Below are positions 9,376 to 18,174 of a stretch of 64,000 bases of DNA, one piece after another (within the stretch, counting starts at the first letter, position 1; the number at the start of each line of letters is the position of its first letter). A program made the translations under genes and the position numbers. The DNA is from Bacillus aerolatus. GTDB taxonomy: Bacteria; Bacillota; Bacilli; Bacillales; Domibacillaceae. Where the stretch lies: positions 124,001 through 188,000 of the forward strand of contig NZ_WEIO01000008.1 of assembly GCF_009183655.1 (NCBI RefSeq), given 5' to 3'. Under the pieces are notes generated by a model. That model searched no databases and was not told the DNA's origin. It was given only the letters and a program-made list of their open reading frames with translations.

Positions 9376-10530
9376 CTAAACTAAAACTTCTTCTTTAAAT
9401 ACTATTTTAATTCCCAAGTCGTTTAGTTCTTGTATAAAAGGATTAAATAGATCCTTAATAATCACATTTTCAATTGGAACAATCCCTACATCTGTTATTT
9501 TTTTCATAGCAATCCAATTTGCAAGCAACATGGCTGGAAGAGCTGTCGTTTTGGCCATTGATGTAATATTTCGCTCATGGTCAAACAAATCAACCATTTC
9601 CCACATATACTTTGTTTGTTTTCCATCTTTTATGCCGCTAACTTCTACACGCACAACAGTAATGTCTTCTTTGGAACTTCCTTGCATCTTTGGTGCTAAC
9701 ACCTTTTCCGAAAATGCCCGGGGACTAATTTGGTGCCCATCGATATCTAACGGCTGCTCATCTAAGAAACCTAATTGCCCTAACACGTTCATTTTTTCCC
9801 AATGACCTTCATATCGAACTGTTTTTTCATATAACTTTTTTACTTTATCTTTTAAAGTATAAGCTGTACTATGGGCATCCGTAATAACTGCTTCACAATT
9901 ACCTACAGGATCTGGGAATGTTAGTTTTTCCAAGCCTGATAAAGGAGGCAACTCTATTAACTTACCACCTTCGGCTGCCAACGCAGGCCTTGTATAAAGC
10001 CCTAATACACTTTCAAGCCTAAAAACGACCTGATACCATAACGGAGGCACTGGATATCTTGGAATTCCACCGCAAATCATTACCGCTTCATCAGCTTCAT
10101 CTAATAATTCAATTCCTTGAGCTGCTAAAAAGTTAGTTATTCCAGGGGCTACCCCACATCCCGGCATAATAATAACGCCAGCCTCCCTCGCGTGTTGATC
10201 TAATTTCATTTTTTCTTCAAATTTAGATCCAACTAAGTCTACTAGATGGCATTTTGCTGATATGGCTGCTTTAATAGCCGCTAAACTTAAGGAATGTGGC
10301 AAGCACGCCACTGCAACGTCTGCATCTTTTAACACTTTAGCTATATCATCTTCCGTTTGCAGCGAAGCTACTTTACCAACAACTTTTGAATTATTAGCAA
10401 TCTCTAAACACTTTTCAACGCTAAATTCGTTTCCATCAACAGCAGTTACTGAATCAATACTTGGAAATTTCACTAATTCACTTACTACTGTTGTACCAAT
10501 CATCCCGGTTCCTAAAACGACTGCACGCAT
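9376..10530 (-). CDS. Saccharopine dehydrogenase-family enzyme, likely L-lysine 6-dehydrogenase type
   Basis: 384 aa, NAD(P)-binding start MRAVVLGTGMIG, then the family segments MPGCGVAPGITN and YTLKDKVKKLYEKTVRY. Size and layout match Geobacillus-type L-lysine 6-dehydrogenase (about 385 aa), which oxidatively deaminates lysine to allysine/piperideine-6-carboxylate. Other members of the family act on saccharopine, diaminopimelate-like or carboxy-polyamine substrates, so the assignment is tentative. It is embedded inside an amino-acid ABC uptake operon, which suggests it acts on the imported amino acid. TAAGGAGG lies 9 nt before the ATG. Confidence 0.8.
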   Translation of the reverse strand: MRAVVLGTGMIGTTVVSELVKFPSIDSVTAVDGNEFSVEKCLEIANNSKVVGKVASLQTEDDIAKVLKDADVAVACLPHSLSLAAIKAAISAKCHLVDLVGSKFEEKMKLDQHAREAGVIIMPGCGVAPGITNFLAAQGIELLDEADEAVMICGGIPRYPVPPLWYQVVFRLESVLGLYTRPALAAEGGKLIELPPLSGLEKLTFPDPVGNCEAVITDAHSTAYTLKDKVKKLYEKTVRYEGHWEKMNVLGQLGFLDEQPLDIDGHQISPRAFSEKVLAPKMQGSSKEDITVVRVEVSGIKDGKQTKYMWEMVDLFDHERNITSMAKTTALPAMLLANWIAMKKITDVGIVPIENVIIKDLFNPFIQELNDLGIKIVFKEEVLV

Positions 10531-10627
10531 TTTAAACTACCTCCTTAGAATGCTTTCATATTGTGTATTCAATAAAGTGAGGAATCGAGGAATCGTCATA
10601 CTCTTATTCGCTCCATAGACTGATCGA

Positions 10628-11431
10628 TTATTTCTCTAAAGGTTTTGTTCCAAACCATTTTTTATAAATCTTGTCATACGTTCCATCTGCTTTCATATCA
10701 ACTAGAATGGTGTTAACTTCCTTAACAAAGTCTTCGTTTCCTTTTTTTACAGCCATTCCAATTTCATCTTTGTTTAAAATATCGCTGGAAATCTTGAGAG
10801 GTAATTTTTGCTCTTTAATATTGTAGCTCATCAATAATTGGTCATTTATAATGACGTCTAATCTTTTATTCGCCAGGTCTTGAACATAGTCATTTACAGC
10901 TTTGTACAATTTAACATTTGCCCCGTCTACACTTCTGGCTACTTCTTCAAATGTTGTTCCTCCGCCTACTCCAACGTTTTTTCCTTTAATGTCTTCAAGC
11001 TTTTTTACATTATTAGTATCCTTTCTAGTTATTAGTACAGAACCAGTAACTACGTAAGGATCAGTGAAATCAACACTCTTTTTCCGTTCTTCTGTAACAG
11101 TCATCTGTCCAATGATAATGTCAAATTTATCTGATTTCAGACCACCGATCAGACTATCCCATTTTGTTGCGACAAACTCAGTTTCAGTTCCTAAACGCTT
11201 GGCAATCTCATTAGAAATGTCTACATCAAATCCTTGATATTTTTGCTTATCATCTAAGAAATTAAATGGAGGAAATGTTCCTTCAAATCCAACCTTTAAA
11301 ACTTTTGTTTCTTCAATTCGATCCATTACTTTCTGTTTACTGTTTCCACTAACTTCTTTTCCGCCGCTGCACCCTGCAACCATACCTATAAGTAAGAAAG
11401 CGATAATTGACAAAATTAAATTCTTTCTCAT
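10628..11431 (-). CDS. Amino-acid ABC transporter substrate-binding lipoprotein
   Basis: 267 aa periplasmic-binding-type protein (SBP family 3). A lipoprotein signal with lipobox VAGC (Cys21) anchors it outside the membrane. VGFEGTFPPFNFLDD, QGFDVDIS and the later GGLKSDKFDIIIGQMTVTEERKK are typical of amino-acid receptors. It is first in the operon, behind the intergenic region holding a cre site and a GntR-type palindrome. The ligand is not determined by sequence; the adjacent lysine-dehydrogenase-like gene favours lysine or a related amino acid. Confidence 0.92.
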   Translation of the reverse strand: MRKNLILSIIAFLLIGMVAGCSGGKEVSGNSKQKVMDRIEETKVLKVGFEGTFPPFNFLDDKQKYQGFDVDISNEIAKRLGTETEFVATKWDSLIGGLKSDKFDIIIGQMTVTEERKKSVDFTDPYVVTGSVLITRKDTNNVKKLEDIKGKNVGVGGGTTFEEVARSVDGANVKLYKAVNDYVQDLANKRLDVIINDQLLMSYNIKEQKLPLKISSDILNKDEIGMAVKKGNEDFVKEVNTILVDMKADGTYDKIYKKWFGTKPLEK

Positions 11432-11461
11432 TTAGAATCCCCCTTTGAATAATCTCTTAAC

Positions 11462-11475
11462 TGATAACGCTTTCA
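11462..11475 (-). promoter_or_regulatory. cre site (CcpA) in the leader of the amino-acid transporter operon
   Basis: Read on the minus strand this is TGAAAGCGTTATCA, matching all 14 positions of the TGWAANCGNTNWCA consensus. It lies 31 nt upstream of the lipoprotein ATG, a position suited to carbon catabolite repression. Confidence 0.7.
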
Positions 11476-11557
11476 ATAGTGGTGCCTGTTCTTCTCCTTC
11501 CATTTAAATTTAATGATCTATTAAGGTTATACAGTGTTGTTCAAAATTGTTGTCCAT

Positions 11558-11572
11558 AATTGTAGTACAATT
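11558..11572. promoter_or_regulatory. Probable GntR operator, perfect 7-1-7 inverted repeat
   Basis: AATTGTAGTACAATT is a perfect inverted repeat with a single central base. It lies in the 256-bp divergent intergenic region between the transporter operon and the gntR gene at 11688, and a nearby AATTGTTGTCC resembles a second half-site. Confidence 0.6.
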
Positions 11573-11687
11573 TATTTTAGTGTATACTAGAGTTAGTTAA
11601 ATTGTCAATATTTTTAGAAAATTATAAATAAAAGTGTTTAGACAAGACTTTAACTCTCATAATTAATGAAGCAGGTGAGTTTGGTAT

Positions 11688-12362
11688 ATGAAAAAAAATT
11701 CAATGGAGCATTATGTATACGATCATATAAAAACAGCTATTTTATCGCGTAAACTGGCACCTGGAAAGCAGCTAGTTGAAAACAAAATTTCTAATACGCT
11801 GCAAGTAAGTCGTACTCCTATTAGAAACGCAATAAAAAAATTGTCTCTTGAAGGGCTAGTCGATATTATTCCGAATAAAGGCGCTTTTGTGACTAGCCCA
11901 ACTAAAGAAGAAATTATTCAAGCGTACGAACTACGGGCAAATTTAGAGTTTTTAGCGGCTAGTAAAGCTATGGACTCAATGACTGAAGAGGATTTTACTG
12001 AAATTAAAAAAAGCATTGAAGAAGAAAACAAAGTCTTATTAAATAAGAACTCAGAAGCTTACGTGAAATCTAACAAATCTTTTCACGTTGCCATAACGGA
12101 AAAATGCAACAATACATTTTTAAATGAGTTTATTGTAACGCTCATCAATCGAACAAATATTTATCTTCTTCTTTATGATGAATTTTTCGACAATCCAGAG
12201 CAACAACCTTATAGTCCTGATGAACATACGTATATTTTGAATTTAATGGAGCAAAAGAACGAAGTTGAGCTAAAGATTGCCCTAGAAAATCACTTTAAAC
12301 GCGCCTTTAAAAGTTTAGATATTCGTTATAATGAATACAAAGAAGTGGATGAAATTTTTTAG
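11688..12362 (+). CDS. GntR-family (FCD) transcriptional regulator
   Basis: 224 aa. The N-terminal winged helix (residues ~8-75) includes LVENKISNTLQVSRTPIRNA and LVDIIPNKGAFV. The C-terminus is an all-helical FCD ligand domain. AGGTGAG precedes the ATG. Being divergent from the ABC transporter/dehydrogenase operon and sharing the palindrome at 11558, it is probably the local repressor. It is clearly diverged from the two GntR paralogues at 21169 and 34815. Confidence 0.88.
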   Translation: MKKNSMEHYVYDHIKTAILSRKLAPGKQLVENKISNTLQVSRTPIRNAIKKLSLEGLVDIIPNKGAFVTSPTKEEIIQAYELRANLEFLAASKAMDSMTEEDFTEIKKSIEEENKVLLNKNSEAYVKSNKSFHVAITEKCNNTFLNEFIVTLINRTNIYLLLYDEFFDNPEQQPYSPDEHTYILNLMEQKNEVELKIALENHFKRAFKSLDIRYNEYKEVDEIF

Positions 12363-12372
12363 ATAAAAAAGA

Positions 12373-12396
12373 TCAGCCAGAAAAAAAACTGGCTGA
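12373..12396. terminator. Terminator between convergent gntR and chemoreceptor genes
   Basis: Perfect stem TCAGCCAG/CTGGCTGA with an all-A loop of 8 nt. It lies 11 nt after the gntR stop and 27 nt before the chemoreceptor stop, so it may serve both strands. Confidence 0.75.
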
Positions 12397-12422
12397 CCTC
12401 TTATGTTAAAATATTTTTAGAC

Positions 12423-14396
12423 TTACAAAGTAAATTGCTTAAGTAAGTCATTCAATTCTTCGGCAAGGTTTGCTAACGTTTCTGCATTATCCGTGATTTG
12501 CTCCATAGAACTGTTTGTTTGTTGAGCTGCCGCTGCCGTTTCTTCTACACCGGCAGCGGCTTCTTCTGAAATGGAGGCGATGTTTTCAACTACTGAATGG
12601 ATGCCTGCGGTTTCATTATTAATTTGCGTTAAATGGGAAGAGATCACTCTAATTTTTTCAACAAGGATCGAAATAGCCTCTGTGATTTCTTCAAATGTGG
12701 TTCCCGTCGTCCGGATTTGTTCTGCTCCTTCCTCCACTTTTTCAAAGCTTTCTTGCAAGGAAATAGTCACTTCTTTTGAACCTTGTTGAATCCCATCGAC
12801 TGTATGAGTGATGCCGCTAACCGATTCTTTGACTTGTTCTGAAAGCTTGCGAACTTCATCTGCGACGACGGCAAATCCTTTTCCATGCTCCCCTGCCCTG
12901 GCTGCTTCTATTGCTGCATTCAGCGCTAATAAATTCGTCTGCTCCGCAATACCCTGGATGACTTGAATCGTTCCTGAAATTTGCTTTGCTTGCTCATCTA
13001 AGTCTTTCACTTTGTGCACCGAAGCTCTGACAATTTCATGGATCGTACTCATATCATTAATCGAAATATCCATCAATTCTTTTCCTTTGTATGTTAAATT
13101 CAATACGTGTTTTGTCGTTGTGGACATTTCTTCTCCATTTTGATACGCTTGCTGGATATTTTCGGAGAACTCCCCGACTCTTTCTGCTAACTCCATCGAT
13201 GAATGTGCTTGTGTTTCCGCCCCTTCAGACAATTCATGCATCGTAACAGCAATTTGCTGACTGCCTTCATTTATTTCGTTGGAAGATTGTTTGAGAATCG
13301 CACTTTGCTTAGTCATTACATCTGACGTATTCGAGATTCGTTCAACCATCTCCCTAAAACTTTGCTGCATTTTCATAATCGAATGAGTTAACAGCCCGAT
13401 CTCATCATTTCTTTCTTTGCCATCATATGTTGCATTTAATTTCCCTCTGGCGAATTCATCCATGAAATGAGTGACTTGTTTAATAGGCTGAGAAATAGAA
13501 CGGCTGAATAAATACGCAACAGTGATTAAACATAATAACGTAATACCTCCTACAATCAGCGTTAATAAAGTCATCTTGTCGCCTGCTTCATTAATAACAG
13601 ATATATCTTGTAAAATACCGATCATTCCGATAACTTCTGTTTTAGTAGGATCAAACATTGGTACGTACGTTTGCAAAGATTCTCCCTTTTCCATAGACAC
13701 TTCTTTTCCTGAAAGAACCTTGTCCATAATGGATTGATCATCTAACTGATCGCCAACATTTTCTTTTTCGGATGAAACAACTGTTTCACCAGACTCATTA
13801 TATAAATTCAGCTGCACACCTTGAACCGCTTCAGTTAACTGCTTTAAAAAACCTTCATCAATACCTGTTTGCAGCGTCCCTATCATTTCATTGTTATGTA
13901 TAATCGGTACAAAAGCCCGCACAGCCAATCCGCTGTTGCCAAATTCAAACCCTGAAATTTCTTCTTCATTTAGAGCAGCTTGAATAGCAGTGAGATCACT
14001 TTTGTCATCTCCATACTTTTCGGGATTGTGTCCCCTTAGGAATACAATTCCGTCCTTACTCCCGAGTTCAAACACGCTTAGCTGTTGTTCTTCTTTCAGT
14101 CGTTCAAAAACTGGCTTCACTTTTCCCGCTAATTGTTCCCGGTTGTTTGTCTTGAAAGCTGCGATCAGCTCTTGATCTTGAGCGTAGATCTTTGTTAACT
14201 CCAACAAATCCTTTGAAGCCAAATCAAGACTATTGACTACCGACTGCTTAGTTGATTGTTGGCTTTGTTTCGTAAGTGTTGAAAATCCTTGATTGGCGTT
14301 ATGCAGCAAAATAGCGCTTAATAGAAGCAATGGGATAATTGAAGTTGTTAACAGGATAATGAATAACTTTGTATTTAGCGATTTTAATTTAACCAA
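12423..14396 (-). CDS. Methyl-accepting chemotaxis protein
   Basis: 657 aa transmembrane chemoreceptor. TM1 lies at ~10-32, an extracellular Cache-type sensor at ~35-275, TM2 at ~276-298, a HAMP domain at ~300-350, and the cytoplasmic signalling helix bundle after that. The conserved hairpin tip is [20 protein letters not shown]. It signals to CheA/CheW. The start codon is TTG, with AAGGAGG 9 nt upstream. It is monocistronic. The stimulus cannot be read from sequence. Confidence 0.93.
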   Translation of the reverse strand: MVKLKSLNTKLFIILLTTSIIPLLLLSAILLHNANQGFSTLTKQSQQSTKQSVVNSLDLASKDLLELTKIYAQDQELIAAFKTNNREQLAGKVKPVFERLKEEQQLSVFELGSKDGIVFLRGHNPEKYGDDKSDLTAIQAALNEEEISGFEFGNSGLAVRAFVPIIHNNEMIGTLQTGIDEGFLKQLTEAVQGVQLNLYNESGETVVSSEKENVGDQLDDQSIMDKVLSGKEVSMEKGESLQTYVPMFDPTKTEVIGMIGILQDISVINEAGDKMTLLTLIVGGITLLCLITVAYLFSRSISQPIKQVTHFMDEFARGKLNATYDGKERNDEIGLLTHSIMKMQQSFREMVERISNTSDVMTKQSAILKQSSNEINEGSQQIAVTMHELSEGAETQAHSSMELAERVGEFSENIQQAYQNGEEMSTTTKHVLNLTYKGKELMDISINDMSTIHEIVRASVHKVKDLDEQAKQISGTIQVIQGIAEQTNLLALNAAIEAARAGEHGKGFAVVADEVRKLSEQVKESVSGITHTVDGIQQGSKEVTISLQESFEKVEEGAEQIRTTGTTFEEITEAISILVEKIRVISSHLTQINNETAGIHSVVENIASISEEAAAGVEETAAAAQQTNSSMEQITDNAETLANLAEELNDLLKQFTL

Positions 14397-14529
14397 TGGT
14401 ACTTTCCTCCTTATTCCAAATCACAGGAATAATTGACTGTGTATAATTCACTAAATCATCATAACTTATGAGTAATTATAATCACAGGAAAAGTCCTACT
14501 TCTTTACAAACAATTAATATTAAAAAAAG

Positions 14530-14569
14530 AGTTGCCTAACAGTCAGTTATTTACTGACTGCCAGGCAGC
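14530..14569 (-). terminator. Terminator after the zinc-ribbon gene
   Basis: Stem TTGCCTAACAGTCAG / CTGACTGCCAGGCA with a short loop, followed on the minus strand by TCTTTTTTT. Confidence 0.8.
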
Positions 14570-14611
14570 TCCTTTACGTTAAAAACTATTTTCTTTATAA
14601 ATGTTATGCCT

Positions 14612-14770
14612 TTACTTATTCCGACAATTTTTGCACACTGTAATCTTTTCATTCTGTTCTGTTGTATGTGGGTACAGCAGTTTAATTCTTGTTTTTCCAC
14701 ACAAAGGGCATTTCCCTCGTGCCCTTGCCGGCATTCGGTTTAGTGTTTTTCCGCGATAGCGTTTAGCCAT
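14612..14770 (-). CDS. Small zinc-ribbon protein, 52 aa
   Basis: A 52-codon ORF with AAGGATGG before the ATG and a good terminator behind it. The protein is strongly basic at the start (MAKRYRGKTLNRMPARARGK). It has two CxxC knuckles, CPLCGK at residues 21-26 and CKNC at 46-49, as in ribosomal-protein-like zinc ribbons. The function is unknown; nucleic-acid binding is a reasonable guess. It is monocistronic. Confidence 0.7.
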   Translation of the reverse strand: MAKRYRGKTLNRMPARARGKCPLCGKTRIKLLYPHTTEQNEKITVCKNCRNK

Positions 14771-14869
14771 GTCCATCCATCCTTATTCATCATGATGCGT
14801 TCTCTTTATTAAATGTTGGAACGGCGGAAAAATTGACGGGTATTTCAATATTTTTTATATGCAAATAAA

Positions 14870-14899
14870 CGAAAGGAGCTGATCACACAGCTCCTTTCG
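14870..14899 (-). terminator. Terminator of cwlJ
   Basis: Perfect 12-bp stem CGAAAGGAGCTG/CAGCTCCTTTCG with a 6-nt loop, just past the cwlJ stop. Confidence 0.75.
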
Positions 14900-14909
14900 C
14901 ATATTTGTA

Positions 14910-15338
14910 CTAAAAAGTAGTATATACATTTTCACATTCTTCGCCTGTTGGCTGATAAAAGCAATGAAGCTTATAACGCGCTACTAAAGGCTGGTCATAC
15001 CACGTTGGCGGGCAATCTCCCGGCGGCCTGAAATACCATAAAGCATATTTTGCCGGCCAAATTCTTTCCCCTTTTACCGCACGGCGCGCCAACCTTTTCT
15101 CACTTTCTCTTGCTCTTTGGTAAAAGTACCCCTTTTGAACAGCTTCAAAAGCATGCGGCTGATAAACCATTTGCGGAATCGTCCGCAGACCTTTAAAATC
15201 AGAACAATTGGCTCTGATTCTATTGATGCCGACGTTGCCGACAAGCAGCATCCCCTGGGTTCCCTCGCCTTCAGCTTCCGCTCTCAGTAACCTTGCTAAC
15301 AACTCAATATCTGACTCCCTGTGCTTTACGACTGCCAT
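14910..15338 (-). CDS. cwlJ: Spore cortex-lytic enzyme CwlJ
   Basis: 142 aa, the same length as Bacillus subtilis CwlJ and co-linear over its whole length. Signatures are LLRAEAEGEG, LVGNVGINR, FKGLRTIPQMVYQPHAFEAV and the end CENVYTTF. It is the SleB/CwlJ-type hydrolase that degrades spore cortex peptidoglycan during calcium-dipicolinate-triggered germination. I chose the ATG of MAVVKH, which matches the known N-terminus and follows GGGGGTGAAAGG; an ATG six codons upstream is open but unsupported. No gerQ is adjacent, unlike the usual arrangement. Confidence 0.95.
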   Translation of the reverse strand: MAVVKHRESDIELLARLLRAEAEGEGTQGMLLVGNVGINRIRANCSDFKGLRTIPQMVYQPHAFEAVQKGYFYQRARESEKRLARRAVKGERIWPAKYALWYFRPPGDCPPTWYDQPLVARYKLHCFYQPTGEECENVYTTF

Positions 15339-15507
15339 CCTTTCACCCCCGTACAATATTCTCTTTATTGTATTCTTAACCGGTGGAATGTTGATGAACA
15401 GTCAGAAAATAAACGAAATGACTTGTTAATTTAACTTCATTACTTTTGACAATCCTTTAGCAGCTTCAGCACAAGTGATCCGGATATGGTAACAGAGCAG
15501 TCATTGA

Positions 15508-16134
15508 TTAATCCTGATCGTTGTCTTCGTCATCTTCTTCATTGTCTATTTTTACTATCTTACCTGTTTGCACATCAATCTTCACATCTTGTTCTTTTCC
15601 ATCTTTCGCTTGTACTTCAACTTCATATACAACTGTTCCGTCTTCATCATCTAATTCTACACTTTTCACAGTGCCAGGCACTTTTTCCAAGGCAATTTTC
15701 ATGCTTTCTTCTTTAGTGATCTTTGCTTGCTTCATTAGTCTAGCTTGTTCTTGCTGATCACTCTCTTCTTTTTCATCTTCATCATCTTTTTCTATTTTTA
15801 TCACTTTACCCGTTTGCGCATCAATCTTCACATCTTGTTCTTTTCCATCTTTCGCTTGTACTTCGACTTCATATACAACTGTTCCATCTTCATCATCTAA
15901 TTCTACATTTTTCACAGTGCCAGGCACTTTTTCCAAGGAGATTTTAACACTTTCTTGTTCGGAGAATTTCGCTTGTTTTGCTAAAACAGCTTGCTCCTGT
16001 TGGTCATTCATTTCACCTTGCTCAACAGTTTTGTCCTTTGTGGCCGCGGATACATAGATGGCACTCGTTGCCCCCCCACCGATAATTGCCGCTGCTAATG
16101 CAGGAACGATAAACTTTTTTATTTTGTTATTCAT
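15508..16134 (-). CDS. Exported protein with two tandem PepSY domains
   Basis: 208 aa. An N-terminal signal or membrane anchor (PALAAAIIGGGATSAIYV) is followed by two nearly identical PepSY units at ~60-115 and ~145-200. Each has SVKISLEKVPGTV or a similar start, DEDGTVVYEVEVQAKDGKE, and VKIDAQTGKV. The DNA of the two units is also nearly identical (15540-15700 and 15790-15960), so the duplication is recent or kept by conversion. The linker and C-terminus are very acidic. PepSY proteins act outside the membrane, often as protease inhibitors or signal modulators. Function here is unknown. Confidence 0.88.
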   Translation of the reverse strand: MNNKIKKFIVPALAAAIIGGGATSAIYVSAATKDKTVEQGEMNDQQEQAVLAKQAKFSEQESVKISLEKVPGTVKNVELDDEDGTVVYEVEVQAKDGKEQDVKIDAQTGKVIKIEKDDEDEKEESDQQEQARLMKQAKITKEESMKIALEKVPGTVKSVELDDEDGTVVYEVEVQAKDGKEQDVKIDVQTGKIVKIDNEEDDEDNDQD

Positions 16135-16455
16135 ATTTCTTACCTCCTAATGAATTTCTCTTACAATGAGTATCATACCCGATTGAAATAAAAACTGAAT
16201 GAAGAGCACATAAAAATGAGGTTAGAATATCATTAAAATTTTTTAATCTTTCTTTTTGACATGAATTAGTGAGGGGGGTGAGGATAATGCAAATGGATTG
16301 TTAGGAGACATCAATGGTCATGTGAGGAGAGTGAAAGTACTTGCATAATAAAGTTATCATTTATTAAATTCTCAAACCGCTGCTGACATTATGGCATGAC
16401 TTTATTTTTTTGATCATAAATATAATCATTAAACAACAAAAGAGGTGAGAACACC
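16135..16455. other. Divergent intergenic region, no gene seen
   Basis: 321 nt between the PepSY gene and the orphan gene. It must hold both promoters. Only very short frames follow the AGGAGA-like stretches near 16270-16340, and none is convincing. Confidence 0.5.
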
Positions 16456-16926
16456 TTGTCTTTAATTGGTTTTGAATTAGTATCAAACAGAGCATTATCT
16501 GTATTGCCTAATTATACTTTTTCGATGTCAATTTTATGGAATAAGGAAAAGCTCCCTTCTTCTATAGGAAAAGATATATACCATGAATCTGGACTAATCC
16601 TTCCAAATAAACGAATTGCAGCTACTGGGAGAATGCACTATCTGTCTGAAAATACAATAAATCGATTTGATCCTTTTCAAACTGCGCCGTGCCTGCTTAT
16701 AAAGTGTCCCTCAACTCATCCAGTTAATCTCCAAGTTGAAATAGTATTACCGAGGGAGGGCTTTATAGAACCTATTGATAGAACAACCATTTTATATTTT
16801 TTGAAAAAAGAAAAAGGTACCATAAAACGAATTCCTCTTTATTTCGATTCTTCCTTCATCCAAAAAACCCAACCAAAACAACTTTATGTAGATGTTTCCT
16901 TTATCCTGCCTAAACATTGTCCCTAG
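16456..16926 (+). CDS. Unknown protein, 156 aa
   Basis: The ORF starts with TTG preceded by AGAGGTGAG at 6 nt and ends before a strong terminator, so it looks real. No family recognised. The product has no signal peptide or membrane segment. It contains several beta-rich stretches and PCLLIKCPSTHPVNLQVEIVLP in the middle, and ends with a Cys-Pro. The neighbours (PepSY protein, nucleoside-gate permease) give no clue. Confidence 0.6.
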   Translation: MSLIGFELVSNRALSVLPNYTFSMSILWNKEKLPSSIGKDIYHESGLILPNKRIAATGRMHYLSENTINRFDPFQTAPCLLIKCPSTHPVNLQVEIVLPREGFIEPIDRTTILYFLKKEKGTIKRIPLYFDSSFIQKTQPKQLYVDVSFILPKHCP

Positions 16927-16946
16927 TTTATAATGCAAAATGACAA

Positions 16947-16976
16947 GGAAGCCTTCTTAACCATTAGAAGGCTTCC
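16947..16976. terminator. Bidirectional terminator
   Basis: Perfect 11-bp stem GGAAGCCTTCT/AGAAGGCTTCC with an 8-nt loop, between the convergent orphan gene and the permease gene at 17036. Confidence 0.85.
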
Positions 16977-17035
16977 ATTAAATTTTCATTTTTTTTACGA
17001 GCCAAGCTTTTTCACTAATAGTTTAGATGAGTTTA

Positions 17036-18160
17036 TTAAACTAATATCGGTGTTAAGAAATAAACAACTAAAAAAGCAGTAACAATTCGCATAACGATTC
17101 CTAAAACTGCCGCTCCCATTGCTTCCTTTTCACTAAGATCAGAGTTTGCCCCCCATATAACTGGAATTTGTCCCAAGACTGCAGACAAAGGCAAACCCGA
17201 TGATGCCAACACGAATGAGCCAATGACTAACCGGGGATCCATCGTTGCGGCAACCTCTGATAACTTAGCCATCGCAAGTGTCGGACTGGCCAAAATGGAA
17301 AGAATACCAGTTTCAGGGTCAATACTTAAAGCTAGTAATACCGTTGATAAACCCGATTCAATGGATGACCATATACCGATATAGTCTAAAACACCGATAA
17401 ACGCAAAAACGACAGCTACAGCTGGAATAATGAGCAGGAATAAAAGTTCTGCCCCTTCCCTGGCGGCATTAAATAATGTAGGCAACACCCCCGTATTAGG
17501 CGTAAATTTCGGCAGTTTTTCAAGTTGGACAGCCTTTGTATCACGGTATAGCGTTTTTGAAAGAATGAATGGAACAATAATCACAGGCATAAAAACAGCC
17601 AACATAACGACTAGGAAAGCATTGGCCCCAACAGCGGTTAAAGCAACCATGCCTAACATAAATGTTGCGAAAGATTGCTGTGATTGAACCATTGCAGCTA
17701 CGGCTATTTTTTGCTCATCTTTCGTTGCACTCGACCGCACTAAAATCGGTCCAGCGATTTTTCCAGCTGCATTAATGTCGCCAAGAATATTATAAATACT
17801 TGGAATAACAACGGCTGAATTAATTTTCATTAATTTTGTGATAGGAATAAACACTCGAATCAGCGCATCAGTAAACCCTAATCTCTCTAATGTCCGGCCA
17901 ATAATGACACTAACAATAATGGTGACCCCAACCGTCCCTGTTAAAAATATTTCTACAACAACCGGAAATACTTGATCCACAATGGAATTAAATAATCCAG
18001 CCAATGTTCCCGGGGATAATAACATGACCAAAAGTGAGGCAATCACCAAACTTAAGCCCACAACTTCAATTCTTGTCCATTTTCTTTTTTCCGGTATAGG
18101 GATAACAGTTTCTTCATTTAAGACAGTGACTTCTTCAGCAGCTTTTTCAATTCCACTCAT
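17036..18160 (-). CDS. Nucleoside-recognition (Gate) domain membrane protein, YjiH-like
   Basis: 374 aa with about ten hydrophobic segments. It has the Gate-type repeat architecture: GTVGVTIIVSVIIGRTLERLGF with FIPITKLMKINSAVV in the first half and a similar second half with VIWGANSDLSE. Members are transporters or transporter-like proteins of unclear substrate. It lies 14 nt downstream of the NIF3-like gene and is the last gene before the terminator, so the two are co-transcribed. It is probably part of the 17-35 kb catabolic island. Confidence 0.8.
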   Translation of the reverse strand: MSGIEKAAEEVTVLNEETVIPIPEKRKWTRIEVVGLSLVIASLLVMLLSPGTLAGLFNSIVDQVFPVVVEIFLTGTVGVTIIVSVIIGRTLERLGFTDALIRVFIPITKLMKINSAVVIPSIYNILGDINAAGKIAGPILVRSSATKDEQKIAVAAMVQSQQSFATFMLGMVALTAVGANAFLVVMLAVFMPVIIVPFILSKTLYRDTKAVQLEKLPKFTPNTGVLPTLFNAAREGAELLFLLIIPAVAVVFAFIGVLDYIGIWSSIESGLSTVLLALSIDPETGILSILASPTLAMAKLSEVAATMDPRLVIGSFVLASSGLPLSAVLGQIPVIWGANSDLSEKEAMGAAVLGIVMRIVTAFLVVYFLTPILV

Positions 18161-18174
18161 GTTTTCATCTCCTT

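Noticed and set aside
16250-16345. Several AGGAG/GGGGTG stretches with very short frames
   Set aside because: All frames are under 10 codons; likely chance purine-rich leader sequence.
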